This document shows, piece after piece, positions 35,343-46,699 of a stretch of DNA of 64,000 bases. The position numbers and the translations under genes were made by a program. Within the stretch, counting starts at the first letter, position 1; each line of letters opens with the position of its first letter. A model generated the notes under the pieces. That model did not search any database and was not told the DNA's origin. It saw only the letters and a program-made list of their open reading frames with translations. The stretch spans positions 170,823,501-170,887,500 of the forward strand of contig NC_134137.1 of NCBI RefSeq assembly GCF_033958435.1. The letters run 5' to 3'. The stretch comes from Carettochelys insculpta. Lineage: Eukaryota; Chordata; Testudines; Carettochelyidae.

Positions 35343-35541
35343 TAAATGTTTTGTAAGGGTCCAGTATGCAGTGGAAGAGTTGGTAATGCTGCTGGACAAT
35401 ATTGATCTCACCTGATCCAGCAAATTCTCTCATTTAGTACCTGTCAGGTCCCAAGAGTGCCGATTAGAGAAGTTCAATCTGTACATAAATAGTCCAAGTA
35501 ACATGACTGGGACAACTCCCATGCTTAAAGTTAAACACATA

Positions 35542-36251
35542 GGCTGCGTCTACACGTGCACGCTACTTCGAAGTAGCGGCAGTAACTTCGAAATAGCGCC
35601 CGTCACGTCTACACGTGTTGGGCGCTATTTCGAAGTTGAAATCGACGTTAGGCGGCGAGACATCGAAGTTGCTAACCCCATGAGCTAATGGGAATAGCGC
35701 CCTACTTCGACGTTCAACATCGAAGTAGGGACGTGTAGACGATCCGCGTCCCGCAACATCGAAATAGCGGGGTCCTCCATGGCGGCCATCAGCTGGGGGG
35801 TTGAGAGATACTCTCTCTCCAGCCCTTGTGGGGCTCTGTGGTCACCGTGGGCAGCAGCCCTTAGCCCAGGGCTTCTGGCTGCTGCTGCTGCAGCTGGGGG
35901 TCCGTGCTGCATATACAGGGTCTGCAACTAGTTGTTGGCTCTGTGTATCTTGCACTGTTTAATGAAAGTGTGTCTGGGAGGGGCCCTTTAAGGGAGCGGC
36001 TTGCTGTTGAGTCCGCCCTGTGACCCTGTCTGCAGCTGTGCCTGGCTCCCTTATTTCGATGTGTGCTACTTTGCCGTGTAGACGTTCCCTCGTTGTGCCT
36101 ATTTCGATGTTGGGCTGAGCAACGTCGAAGTTGAACATCGACGTTGCCAGCCCTGGAGGACGTGTAGACGTTATTAATCGAAATAGCCTATTTCGATGTT
36201 GCTACTTCGAAATAAGCTATTTCGATGTTGGCTGCACGTGTAGACGTAGCC
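35542..36251 (-). mobile_element. Family A MITE, copy A3
   Basis: Inverted relative to A1. The ends GGCTGCGTCTACACGTG and GCACGTGTAGACGTAGCC are flanked by ATA on both sides. All family landmarks are present, including CTTTAAGGGAGCGGC. It belongs with A1 and A4 (ATG-rich variant GGGACGCGGATCGTCTACACGT). Confidence 0.9.
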
Positions 36252-37330
36252 ATACTGAATTGCTTTGCTAGATCCAAGACTGTATTAACTAAAGCACCTA
36301 ACTTTACAGGCAGTGGAAAGAAGCAATCTCAATCAGACACTCTAAAACTTTCTAAAATATCTTTTCTGAAATATATATGGTATATACTGAATAGAAGAAG
36401 TTGTAGTGTAAAGCTTTTTGTCAGGTGTTTGAGTTTACTTGCTTAGCCAACCATCCTAAACTCAAATAGTAAAGCCTTTATGCGAGACATTCACTAGAGA
36501 GAGAGAGAGATGGTTGTGTGTCCTTGAGTTATTGGAATAAAGTCACAGAGGTGCATATGCAAGCATATAATGCCTCATATGTTATAGTAACACCCAGTTA
36601 CTGAAACTAGCATATTGATTTACTTTGATGAACAAAGATGAGTACATGTATTTGAATTTTTGTGTGTGTGCAAGTGGAAAATACTTTACAAAGTGACATT
36701 AGATGGACTGCCTAAAAAAAAAGCGGCATTTGAAAGACGCAAGCAGAAAATAAAATATTTCCTTGGCATTTAAGTTTGTTCATTTGTCTTGTTATAAATT
36801 TTATCAGGGTCATTTGAAATTTTCTGTAAATTATTTGTAGAACTTAATTACTCTGATTTAAAAAGACAGCCCCTGAGCCATAGGAATAAAGTACTAGGCT
36901 TGGATCGCTCTCATTTTAATAAGTGAGGTTTTCCACACTTGTCGGTGTTAGTTAGTGTGGTGGGATTCTTTACAGTCATGACTTCTATGATAAAAATAAC
37001 TGGTGTGGGGGATGGTTTCTACAAAGTAAGAGGTTTTGTCTTTCCCCTTTTGCTTAACTTTGAAGATGTGCCTAAGTTCATCCTTATTCGGCAAAGCCCT
37101 TACACATAAGCTTAACTTTAAATATGCAGTTAAGTACCGTTATATTTGATGACTAGACCTGAGCATGTGTGTAAGTGCTGTGCTGGAGCAGTCTCCCTGT
37201 CAAGCAGCACACTTCTACTCCACAGCCCAGGGTGGAGGCTTTCAATTGCTACTTCAACAGCACACAATCAACACTTTAAAATATTTATGAAGTTGCTAAA
37301 GTTCCATTTATAATCTTTTTCTTGCCCTTA
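36252..37330. other. Unique AT-rich sequence
   Basis: Contains a short (GA)n run near 36497 and a possible fragment of the old interspersed repeat near 37060-37150 (CACATAAGCTTAACTTTAAA). No gene is seen. Confidence 0.45.
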
Positions 37331-38041
37331 GCTACGTCTACACATGAAGCCTACATTGAAGTAGCTTATTTCGATGTAGCGACATTGAAATAGTCTATTT
37401 CGATGAATAACGTTTACACGTCCTCCAGGGCTGGCGACGTCGACGTCCAACTTCGACGTTGGGCAGCACCACATCGAAATAGGCGCAGCGAGGGAACGTC
37501 TACACACCAAAGTTGCACACATCGAAATAAGGGTGCCAGGAACAGCTGCAGACAGGGTCACAGGGCAGACTCAACAGCAAGCCACTCCCTTAAAGGGCCC
37601 CTCCCAGACACAGTTGCACTAAACAACACAAGATCCACAGAGCTGACAACTGGTTGCAGACCCTGTGCATGCAGCATGGATCCCCAGCTGCAGCAGCAGC
37701 AGCAACCAGAAGCCCTGGGCTACGGGCTGCTGCCCACGGTGACCATAGAGCCCCGCAGGGGCTGGAGAGAGCATCTCTCAACCCCTCAGCTGATGGCCAC
37801 CATGGCGGACCCCGCTATTTCGATGTTGCGGGACGCAGATCGTCTACACGTGCCCTACTTCAACGTTCAACTTCGAAGCAGGGCGCTATTCCCATCCCCT
37901 CATGGGGTTAGCGGCTTTGACGTCTCACCGCCTAACGTCGATGTTAACATCGAAATAGTGGCCAACACGTGTAGCCGTGACGGGCGCTATTTCGAAGTTA
38001 GTGCCGCTACTTCAAAGTAGCGTGCACGTATAGACACGGCT
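37331..38041 (+). mobile_element. Family A MITE, copy A4
   Basis: It starts GCTACGTCTACACATG after TTA and ends CACGTATAGACACGGCT. The body has all family A landmarks. The stop codon found in the other copies (GGCTAAGGG) is GGCTACGGG here, and the CAG run has one unit more. As a result the two usual short frames merge into one of 205 codons (37403-38020). I regard that as accidental. Confidence 0.85.
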
Positions 38042-39048
38042 CTTGTGGTGCAAAAAATTCAGTTTATTTCAAAATGTGGTAGTGTTTAGTGCCTGGATAC
38101 CCCAGTGCACAGGACTAACTCGTAGAGCTGCTGCCAGTCTCAGGCTCTTCAGCATTCTCTGGGGACATCTTGTCATTGAGCTTTCTGTGAAGCTGGCATC
38201 TACAGAACCTTGGTCATACAACAGTATTGAAAAGAAGTAAAAAGTTGGGGCTGAGGAAGGTTGAAGAGCAGTGGATGGATATATTTAATCCTCCTCTGTG
38301 TCACCAGCTATTCAGTGGTAGGTCATGATCACAATGAGAATGGGAATAGCTGAACCCAGTAACAACCTCCATCAGCACTGGTGCCGTTTCAGCAGCCCTC
38401 TTGGGAAGAACATATTATTGGGATGGATGGTCATGCATGTTTACCAAAGAATGCTGCTACAAAGTTGGCAATCACATGGCTACCATCTGATCTTGACCTG
38501 CCACTGAAACTCCCTTTTGGGTCAGGATCCCAGGTTTGAGAAATGCTGGTGTCCCTGTGAAATCTGTATCGTATAGGGTAAATGCCACCAAAAACGGTTC
38601 ATCTGACAGATGGCAATGACCCTACAGCCACTTGGTGGCAACAAGTCTAACCAAGGGAGGAGGAAATGCCAGTCTGATACCACCCATCTGGATAAATCTG
38701 ACAAAAATCCAGATTTCATGGAAGAACACCAGATTTCATGGTCTGTGATGCATTTTGCATGTCTATGAATTTGGCAGAGCCCTAAAGATCACCAGTGGTG
38801 GATATATACTAGATAACCAGCCAGATTGTCTTATATACTTAGAGAGTGGTTGGGGCTGGGTGGTATTTGATCCACAAGGAGGCTAGTGTCCTTTTGGAAT
38901 TTGCCTTGATGATCAGATCCAATTCTTCTTCCCCACCCCTCAGTCATAAAAAGAACCCAAACATTCAGCCATTGTGAGAATAGCTTGTGAGGTAAGCGTG
39001 TTTATGAAGGGGCAAGTTGCAGGAGCAGGAATGGAGTTTGTTAACTTA
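38042..39048. other. Unique sequence
   Basis: No gene or repeat family is recognised. Confidence 0.45.
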
Positions 39049-39335
39049 GGCTGTATCTACACCAGACATAGCAGTCGACCGCTGATATACGATTTTAGCT
39101 ACACCAATTACACAGCTAAAATTGACATATCAGTGGTCAACTTCAGTGGCTGTCTATACGTAAGAAGGTCAATGGGAGCATTTCTCCCATTGACCTTCTT
39201 TAATCCTTGCCGATTGCAAGGAGTTCCAGGGTTGATGTTGACCCCAGAAAATGCCATTTTGCACATGCGCAAAACAAAACCATGGAAGATCAACCCTTAG
39301 CCAGTTGATCTTCTGAGGCAGTATTGACATAGGCA
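39049..39335. mobile_element. Family C MITE, copy C2
   Basis: Starts GGCTGTATCTACACCAGAC after TTA and ends GTATTGACATAGGC. It shares AGCTAAAATTGACATATC and GTTGATCTTCTG with C1. Internally AGAAGGTCAATGGGAGC and its complement form a hairpin at about 39165-39205. Confidence 0.75.
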
Positions 39336-40074
39336 TAATACTTAGTCCACAATTTATCTGGGTGCAGGGAGAGATGAAAAAAGCAACTCGTGTACTGATA
39401 ACTAGATAAATGGTACATTCATTTCAGTTATTTCTAAATTTATGCAGCACGAAAGTTTGGGATAGACTGTTGCACTTAGGTTCTCAATCTAGATATGCTG
39501 AGGCATATTGACCTTTAAGCAGGGCCTATCAATGGAAATCAATGGTAACGCTCCACTGACCTTAATGTTGCTGAGTCAGACTCAAAGAGGGGACTTTATT
39601 TTTCCAAGTTTTTGCAGGCCATTCCTGAGTAGAGATGCACAGTAACAGCCTTCTTTATATTTGAAAAATATTTATGTAGAACAAAGCTATGACTGTGCAA
39701 GATTTAGTTCTCCAAATGAGGCAGAGCATAAACCCACAAGGCTCTAGTTCTTAGCAGATTTTCATGACACTCTCAAACAGAAGGATTAATGGGTGGTCAG
39801 TGGTGAGAGGCACATGACCATGGGAAATGCACCTGCTAGCCCTTCCTTCCCCTCCTTTCACTCCTGGGTGAAATAAGATTCACATAAGTAGGGAGCAGTT
39901 TCAAAGTGCAATCAGGTTTGCATAGTTGTAATCTACTTAGTATTTTCAAAATTGCAAATGTACTACTTTATGGAAAATGCATAAGCTTGAGAAATAAATT
40001 AACCTTTGAGTTTCGACACTTAACGCCCCCTGACATGATTAAAACTCAATTAATTTTTAACATACTTTTTACTT
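39336..40074. other. Unique AT-rich sequence
   Basis: No gene or repeat is recognised. Confidence 0.45.
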
Positions 40075-40770
40075 CACAGACCTGGCCCTGGTGGTGTATG
40101 GGGGCCTTGATACACTGGCTGTACAGGACTACACGCATGTCAAGGAGGTCATCCTAGGTGTGCTTACCACTCCACTAAAACCTGCCTGGAGGGATTTGGC
40201 CATGAGAATTTGCCATGCAGAACACAGCTCTGGACTGTGGCCCAGAATCCAGAGGAGCACTGCTGTTGTTGGCTCCAGCCAGAGTGCTACATAGGGGTTC
40301 AGGTGACAGAGAAGATCATGTAGCAGTTAACCCAAATTCTCCCCCCGGCGGGAGGTCGGGGGAAGGAAGGGAGAATGCAATGGGATTGTAAGGCAGTGAC
40401 TGAAAACCTTGGCAGAGGATGTTGCTTTGGTGGAGAATCACCTGATGTTCCTTGAACTTGAGGCAGAAACGCTAAAATCAGACCTGCATCAATCCCATCC
40501 TTGCATACTCTTAATAGGCAAACCCTGACAGGGGTCTCTAAAGGGAACTTGAACACCCAGCCCTAGAGGAGTGGGGTACAAAGGCAAAAAGCCCAGAAGC
40601 AGGCCCACAGCTTGCCAAGGGCGATTTGTGGCCAACTGAGTGGCTGCATCCAACTGGGCCATCCCACTTGGGAGAATCAACAGTGAAAATGACCTGTCCC
40701 ATAAAGAACTGTTTTGCAGGTGAACAACAAGGCTATTTCAGATGGAACTGCCCTTCCTGGACAGTAGTTA
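40075..40770 (+). pseudogene. LTR-retrotransposon gag-like fragment, broken
   Basis: The frame at 40091 onward includes LDTLAVQDYTHVKEVILGVL, like the SCAN/capsid-like helical part of Gypsy gag proteins. After frame changes come LAEDVALVENHLMFLELEAE and, near 40690-40760, a zinc-knuckle-like CPIKNCFAGEQQGYFRWNCP that keeps the GYFRWNCP half but has irregular Cys spacing. The order capsid then knuckle fits gag. No LTR, protease or RT is next to it. Stops and frameshifts are plentiful. The superfamily is a guess. Confidence 0.45.
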
Positions 40771-41181
40771 CGTTCCAGGCTGGAGAGCTGATAACAGGGC
40801 TCAGAAAGGGGACTCAGGGAAAATATTAGTCCCTCTTTCAGATTATTGCATTTCAAGCCCTAATTGCCAGTGGTTGGGATGAAAAACGTCCCCGTATCAC
40901 TACTCATTGTAAGGACACTCTTTGAAGGGATAAGCATAGATCAGGAAGTTTGCAGACTCAGATATTTTGGTAATCTTGAACTACATCACTAGATACCCCA
41001 AGGCTATTCCCAATCACTCAGCAAGGATGGTTGCTGTCATTAATGAACTCAAAAAAATTATTTGCCCAAGTGGTGGGTCCCCAAAGAAATACTAATAAAA
41101 TTCACCTCACACCTCATGAAGAAGCTATGCAACCTGTGAGGATGAAGTGCTTGACAATGTCAGTATTCCATCTCCATTTTT

Positions 41182-41240
41182 GGCTCACATAGAGCTCTGG
41201 GTTGGAGCTTGGTGCTCTACCAACTAGGTCACGTGGCCTT
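41182..41240 (-). repeat. tRNA-derived SINE-like fragment
   Basis: On - the sequence CCTAGTTGGTAGAGCACC looks like a pol III A box in a tRNA-type head, preceded by GGCCACGTGA. No clear B box or cloverleaf follows, so this is not a working tRNA gene. Confidence 0.35.
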
Positions 41241-41573
41241 CTAAGGACTCTTTCCAGGGACATTCAATGAAACGCAAAGGCAGAAAATGTAAATGATGAA
41301 AGAAATATTTTCATGCTGCACACAATTATCCCGTGGAGTTCATTGTCACAGGATGTCAATGAAGCCAAGAGCTTAGCAAGATTTCAAACCAGATAAGGCA
41401 TTTCTTTGAAAAATTATAATGTTCCTGACTGCATTTGACAGGATCAGACTTCTGAAAGGATATAATCCCTCATACAGGGCATAGGCTCAGATTCTAGGAT
41501 CAGATTCTTCCACAGTTGTCCTCTTCAACATTTCTTGCATGTTCTTCCAAAGCATCTGGTACTGGTCACTGTT

Positions 41574-41845
41574 AGGGCTTGTCTCTGCTGCATGGTGGAC
41601 TGATGCGGCAGCGATCCATCCACTGGCAATTTATCGCTTCTGCTTAGACATGATAAATCAAAATCTGAGTGCTCTCCCATTGACTCAACAGAGGCAAGAG
41701 TAGGTGGAATCAACAGGAGAGTATCAATGCATGGAAGACACTTCGATAAATAGGTCTAGGTATACTGACTTCACCTACGCGATTCACGTAGTTGAAGTTG
41801 TGTATCTTAGATCAATTGGGGGCAAGAGTACATACAGTACACTAG
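41574..41845. mobile_element. DNA-transposon fragment of a further family
   Basis: AGGGCTTGTCTCTGCTGCAT, GCAATTTATCGCTTCTGCTT, a hairpin GACTTCACCTACGCGATTCA CGTAGTTGAAGTTG, and the end AGATCAATTGGG/ACACTAGGGC match the arms of a reptile MITE I recognise by its TTATCGCTTCTG...ATAAATC region. Its right end runs directly into B5. Confidence 0.5.
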
Positions 41846-42040
41846 GGCTACTTCTACACATGCGAATGGCCAAATCGAAGCATACTAATGAGGCGCTGAA
41901 CTGAACATTCAGCACCTCATTAGCATGCCACTGGCCACAGCACTTTGAAAGTGCCGCTGTTTGCTCACCTGTGGCTCGTCTACATGGGGGTCCTTTCCGA
42001 AAGGACCCTGCCCACGTCGAAATCCCCTTATTCCTATCAG
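41846..42040. mobile_element. Family B fold-back MITE, copy B5, single arm
   Basis: GGCTACTTCTACACATGCG followed by CGAAGCATACTAATGAGGCG, CAGCACCTCATTAGCATGCC, CCTTTCCGAAAGGACC and CCCCTTATTCCTATCAG is the left arm of family B up to the turn. The second arm is missing. Confidence 0.75.
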
Positions 42041-42983
42041 ATATCTCAGTCCCTTTTGAGACTGGAAGAGAATGAAAGGGTGAGTCTCAGCATCTTAATG
42101 GCACAGTGCACCTGTTCCTATCCCAGCAGGGCCATGAGTTATCGGACTTTAAATTCTGACATGTTCATGTACTAAAAACCTGTCACTGCTGCAGGATTTT
42201 GCCCATGTTTTGCTTCAGCCCAGTGTAATTTTGAGGGAAAATTCCACAGCTGGAAGAATTGGAGGAAGTATTTCTCTACCAGGTTGACTTGCACAAAAAT
42301 TATATTAGGAGTTGTCTGTAGTTAGTCAAAGTGTTTGGAAAGTTAGAACACGTCCCAGGAGAGATGGTCTGGTGGGAAGAGAGCTGAAGAGACAGTACAT
42401 GATGAATTAATTTCTCACATGACTCCACAGTTTATCACATGGCTATCACCTCCACATAAATAATGTGCATAAATGTAGAACGTTATAGCTGTTAGTTATA
42501 TTGACCAACATAAGCCTGTAACTTAAAAAAAGACATGCTCCAAGCAAAGAAGCTGTACCCAGTGAATTTCCAGTCAGAAGTGACTCATTTCATAACACAT
42601 TTTATCAAACTAATTTTTTCCAAAAACAGAGAAAAAAAACCCAGCAAGGCCCTAGAAGATTACCCAAAAGGAGAGAAAGAGAATAAAAAAGCCCAGTCTT
42701 ACTAACCTAGTTCCTCCTACATACATTTCCCACAAACTGTCAACATCCCACAGGAATCCACCCACATTACACATCACAGCACAATGCTCTCAACAAAAGC
42801 ATCTCAGCCCATGATGTTTCAGGCAGCTGTTCAAACCGCCTTCAGTGTATCTAGATTCACCAGCTCTGCAATTAGGTGCTATGCTAAAGTAACCCAAGAA
42901 TTCATGCAGGAAGATCCTGCTCTGGATTTAGGATTGTATGGTTCATACCAGAATATGCATACAAAAGCTATTTAACACATATA
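42041..42983. other. Unique AT-rich sequence
   Basis: No gene or repeat is recognised. Confidence 0.45.
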
Positions 42984-43665
42984 GGCTACATCTACACGTG
43001 CAGCCAACATCGAAATAGTCTATTTCGATGAATAACGTCTACACGTCCTCCAGGGCCGGCAACGTCGATGTTCAACTTCGACGTTGCTCAGCCCAACATC
43101 GAAATAGGCGCAGCGAGGGAACGTCTACACGTCAAAGTAGCACACATCGAAATAGGGATGCCAGGCACAGCTGCAGACAGAGTCACAGGGCGGACTCAAC
43201 AGCAAGCCGCTCCCTTAAAGGGCCCCTCCCAGACACAGTTGCACTAAACAACACAAGATACACAGAGCTGACAACTGGTTGCAGACCCTGTGCCTGCAGC
43301 ATAGATCCCCAGCTGCCGCAGAAGCAGCCAGAAGCCCTGGGCTAAGGGCTGCTGCCCACGGTGACCATAGAGCCCCGCAGGGGCTGGAGAGAGAGCATCT
43401 CTCAACCCCCCAGCTGATGGCCGCCATGGAGGACCCAGCAATTTCGACGTTGCGGGACGCGGATCGTCTACACGGTCCCTACTTCGACGTTGAACGTCGA
43501 AGTAGGGCGCTATTCCTATCTCCTCATGAGGTTAGCGACTTCGACGTCTCGCCGCCTAACGTCGAAGTTAACTTCGAAATAGCGCCTGACGCGTGTAGAC
43601 GCGACGGGCACTATTTCGAAGTTAGTGCCGCTACTTCGAAGTAGCGTGCACGTGTAGACGCAGCT
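42984..43665 (+). mobile_element. Family A MITE, copy A5
   Basis: The ends GGCTACATCTACACGTGC and GCACGTGTAGACGCAGCT are flanked by ATA on both sides. CpG content is high, so it looks young. It shares the variant CTGCCGCAGAAGCAGCC and the sub-family sequence GACCCAGCAATTTCGACG with A7, pointing to a recent common source. Confidence 0.9.
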
Positions 43666-44360
43666 ATAATGATATAGTCTTTCTTTTTTTTTTTTTTTTT
43701 TTCCCAGTAAGGCACTTACGCACATGCTTAAATCCATCCCTATTCAGGACACCACTTTAAGTTCCATGAGACTTAAGCATCAACTAAACTGCTGTCCTGA
43801 ATAAAGAGGCTTTCTTGAATTGAGACCTCAATCAGCCAGGCTTCATTTAAAAGAAAATATACAATCTGCAGTATCTGATTTTACCTGATACCATCAGGTT
43901 TCAGCTCTGATCTGGTGACATTATCAGAGCAGAATGTAAGTAATTTAATAAATGACATTAACCTCATATAAGCCATTTTTGGTAGGTACTAAAATATAAT
44001 AGGATTGTATGTCTCTTAGGCATGTGCTTAACTTTATGCACATGGGTGGTGCCAGTGATCCAATAACTGAATGCTCTGGGATATTTTATTCTGCAGCAGT
44101 AGAAGCTAGAAGGAAAGAAAGACAGCAGTTATAGAATCTATGGGAGCTGAAGGACTTTGATGGAAGGAAAATTCAGGGAGCTACAGGAGGGTTTAAGTAG
44201 GATAAGTGAAATAAAAAAAACCCTGATTTTATGAAAAACTACTAATGGGTTTTAATTATTTTTCTAACTAACTTGTGTTTTCTTATGTGTATTGAGAGGG
44301 AGTTGCCTCAGATTTTTCTATGGATTTTCCAAAAGTTTATACAGAATCTGGGGAAAAATA
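43666..44360. other. Unique AT-rich sequence
   Basis: Begins with a poly-T run (about 43683-43702). GTGCTTAACTTTATGCACAT near 44025 resembles the old interspersed repeat at 34.3 kb. No gene is seen. Confidence 0.45.
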
Positions 44361-44396
44361 GTCTCAGAGGGGTAGCCACGTTAGTGTGGAGCTTCA

Positions 44397-44443
44397 CAAA
44401 AAAAAAAAAAAAACAAATTCAAAACCAACCAACCAACCAAACA
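44397..44443 (+). repeat. A-run and (CCAA)n simple repeat
   Basis: A 17-base A run is followed by CCAACCAACCAACCAA within the Penelope-like unit. Confidence 0.8.
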
Positions 44444-44465
44444 CAAGCAGTCTTGTAGCACCCTA

Positions 44466-45119
44466 GGCTATGTCTAGACTAGAGTGATTTGTCAACAGAA
44501 GTTTTTGTCGGACAATGTTTTGTGACAAAGCTTCTGTCAACAGATTGCGTCAAGACTGCAAAGTGGATTGAAGCCGTGTCTACACGTGCCCCAAACTTCA
44601 AAATGGCCACGAAAATGGCCATTTCGAAGTTTACTAATGAAGCGCTGAAATGCATATTCAGCGCTTCATTAGCATGCGGGCGGCTGAGGCGCTTCGAAAT
44701 TGATGTGCCTCGCCGCCGCACGGCTCGTCCCGACAGGGCTCCTTTTCGAAAGGACCCCGCCTACTTCAAAGTCGCCTTATTCCCATTTGCGTGGCCATTT
44801 CGAAGTTTGGGGCACGTGTAGGCGTAGCCTGAAAGAGCAATATACTCAGTCTACAGAGAGCAGCCAGACGGCCTGGCTGCTCTATCGGCAAAACAGCCAG
44901 CTGGAAGCACAGCAGACAGGGCTGCACGGTATTGAGAGACGGCCTCCTGGAATGTCCAGACTGGTTTTTGGTTGACAGAGGTGTTCTTCCTTGTAGTGAG
45001 CAGGGTACAGCTGTTGACAAAAGTGCTGTGTTTTGTTGACTTACTGTCGACAGAATGCCCAGGGGAATCTGGACGCTCTGTGGGGTTTGTCAACAAGCAC
45101 CACTAGTCTAGACATAGCA
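44466..45119. mobile_element. Family D MITE, copy D2, inserted in the Penelope-like unit
   Basis: The ends GGCTATGTCTAGACTAG and CTAGTCTAGACATAGCA are flanked by CTA on both sides. Body motifs TGTCAACAGA, GTCGACAGAATGC and AAGCACAGCAGACAGGGCT are shared with D1. It is itself interrupted at 44573-44830. Confidence 0.85.
44573..44830. mobile_element. Family B fold-back MITE, copy B4, inserted in D2
   Basis: The ends GCCGTGTCTACACGTGCCCC and GGGGCACGTGTAGGCGTAGCC lie within D2, with GAA on the left and TGAA on the right. The left arm runs to TTATTCCCAT. It then joins the tail of the right arm (TTGCGTGGCCATTTCGAAG), so the arm is mostly deleted, as in B1. Confidence 0.85.
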
Positions 45120-45225
45120 CTACAGACTAACAATTTTATGTATTAGACAATGAACCTTCATGGCAAAGCTCATCACCTAATAAATAATATTGTTATTCGT
45201 CAAGGTGCTACAGGACTGCTTTTTT

Positions 45226-45615
45226 TCCCACAGGGAAAAATATTACCCAGAATTTGTCACTAGTTTCTCAGAAATTTACAGTTATCTTATTTCATCACCT
45301 ATCCCATGTATCCTATTAATGTAGAACCTGTATGTCGTCACTGTAGCCACATGCACATTGCCTGCAAGATAATTGATGTGCCATTTATCCCTTAGTCAGA
45401 TCTGTCAGAATCCAACCTAGCTGAGGTCCATTATAAGCAAGACAACCCACCTCACCTCTCCAGCATCCAATTAGTGGCTGTTAATATTCCACAGCGCTTC
45501 CTTTACTTACCTCTTTATACGTTTCAAGTGCCACTCTGTAAAGATATATGACTGAACAGTATTCCTATCCTAAGAGTATCCAAAACAACCATACACCACA
45601 GCTATGCCACTTATA
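45226..45615. other. Unique AT-rich sequence
   Basis: No gene or repeat is recognised. Confidence 0.45.
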
Positions 45616-46297
45616 GGCTACGTCTACACGTGAAGCCTACATCGAAGTAGCCTATTTCGATGAATAACGTCTACACGTCCTCCAGGGCTGGCAACGTCGA
45701 CGTTCAACATCGACGTTGCGCAGCACCACATCGAAATAGGCGCAGCGAGGGAACGTCTACATGCCACAGTAGCACACATCGAAATAAGGGTGCCAGGCAC
45801 AGCTGCAGACAGAGTCACAGGGCGGACTCAACAGCCAGCCGCTCCCTTAAAGGGCCCCTCCCAGACACACTTGCACTAAACAGCACAAGATACACAGAGC
45901 TGACAACGAGTTGCAGACCCTGTGCATGCAGCATGAATCCCCCGCTGCAGCAGCAGCAGCCAGAAGCCCTGGGCTAAGGGCTGCTGCCCACGGTGACCAT
46001 AGAGCCCCACACAGGCTGGAGAGGCAGCGTCTCTCAGCCCCCCAGCTGATGGCTGCCATGGAGGACCCCACAATTTCGACGTTGCGGGACGCAGATCGTC
46101 TACACGGTCCCTACTTCGACGTTGAACGTCGAAGTAGGGCACTATTCCGATCCCCTCATGAGATTAGCGACTTCGACGTCTCGCTGCCTAACGTCGAAGT
46201 TAACTTCGAAATAGCGCCCGACGCGTGTAGCCGCGACGGGCGCTATTTCGAAGTTAGTGCCGTTACTTCGAAGTAGCGTGCACGTGTAGACACAGCT
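45616..46297 (+). mobile_element. Family A MITE, copy A6
   Basis: The ends GGCTACGTCTACACGTG and CACGTGTAGACACAGCT are flanked by ATA on both sides. It shows the inward-stepping GTCTACACG motif at about 45621, 45669 and 45755 on the left. The right side has complements at about 46282 and 46224, and a GTCTACACG at 46098. CpG is largely kept. Confidence 0.9.
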
Positions 46298-46569
46298 ATA
46301 TTCACCTATGTTTTAGGTATAATGAGTTGAGTGGAGATATGGAAGGATAGTTAAAGCAGTTTGTGGTCTTTCAAAATTTAGACTTAACAGACAATTTCTT
46401 GCCTTTCAAGGATAAACATAATTACAGCCTTCTTTCTGCTGGTTATATTTCCTGAAGCAACAGATCACATCTTAGTGAAAACAGAATTCTGGATAGAAAG
46501 TCTTTTCCCCTAGAAATATGCAAAGTGGCACTGGAGCGACCTAGTGCTCAATGGCTTTATACATCTAAA
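46298..46569. other. Unique AT-rich sequence
   Basis: No gene or repeat is recognised. Confidence 0.4.
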
Positions 46570-46699
46570 ATCAGGGGTGTGGGAACAATGTTGATATAGG
46601 GGTGCTAAGGATCAAAGCCATATATTTAGTGTTTATTATTACTACTTCAAGCTACAAGGTATGGCAGCACCCCCTGCACTCCTAGTTCCAGCACTTCTG
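46570..46699. mobile_element. Short hAT-like MITE
   Basis: GGGGTGTGGGAACAATG...GGGGTGCT faces GCACCCCCTGCACTCC TAGTTCCAGCACTTC. The inverted ends and size (about 130 bp) fit a MITE related to hAT. The superfamily is uncertain. Confidence 0.5.

Larger units (their letters stand above)
44361..45225. mobile_element. Penelope-like terminal unit split by nested insertions
   Basis: The left piece (44361-44465) has TCTCAGAGGGGTAGCCACG and AAGCAGTCTTGTAGCACC. The right piece (45120-45225) resumes CAGACTAACAATTTTATG and ends CAAGGTGCTACAGGACTGC. Joined, they read as one inverted terminal unit. The hammerhead centre is lost here (CTTCATGG runs straight into CAAAGCTC). Confidence 0.75.

Noticed and set aside
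37403..38020. 205-codon open frame in family A copy A4
   Set aside because: It exists because one stop is TAC and the CAG run is one unit longer. Other copies have stops at that place, and opposite-strand frames are equally long. It reflects stop-poor palindromic sequence.
41182..41240. tRNA gene on -
   Set aside because: Only an A-box-like segment is visible; no cloverleaf, no B box.
45616..46297. CRISPR-like array because GTCTACACG recurs
   Set aside because: Spacing is irregular, motifs are in inverted pairs, and the context is a eukaryotic MITE.
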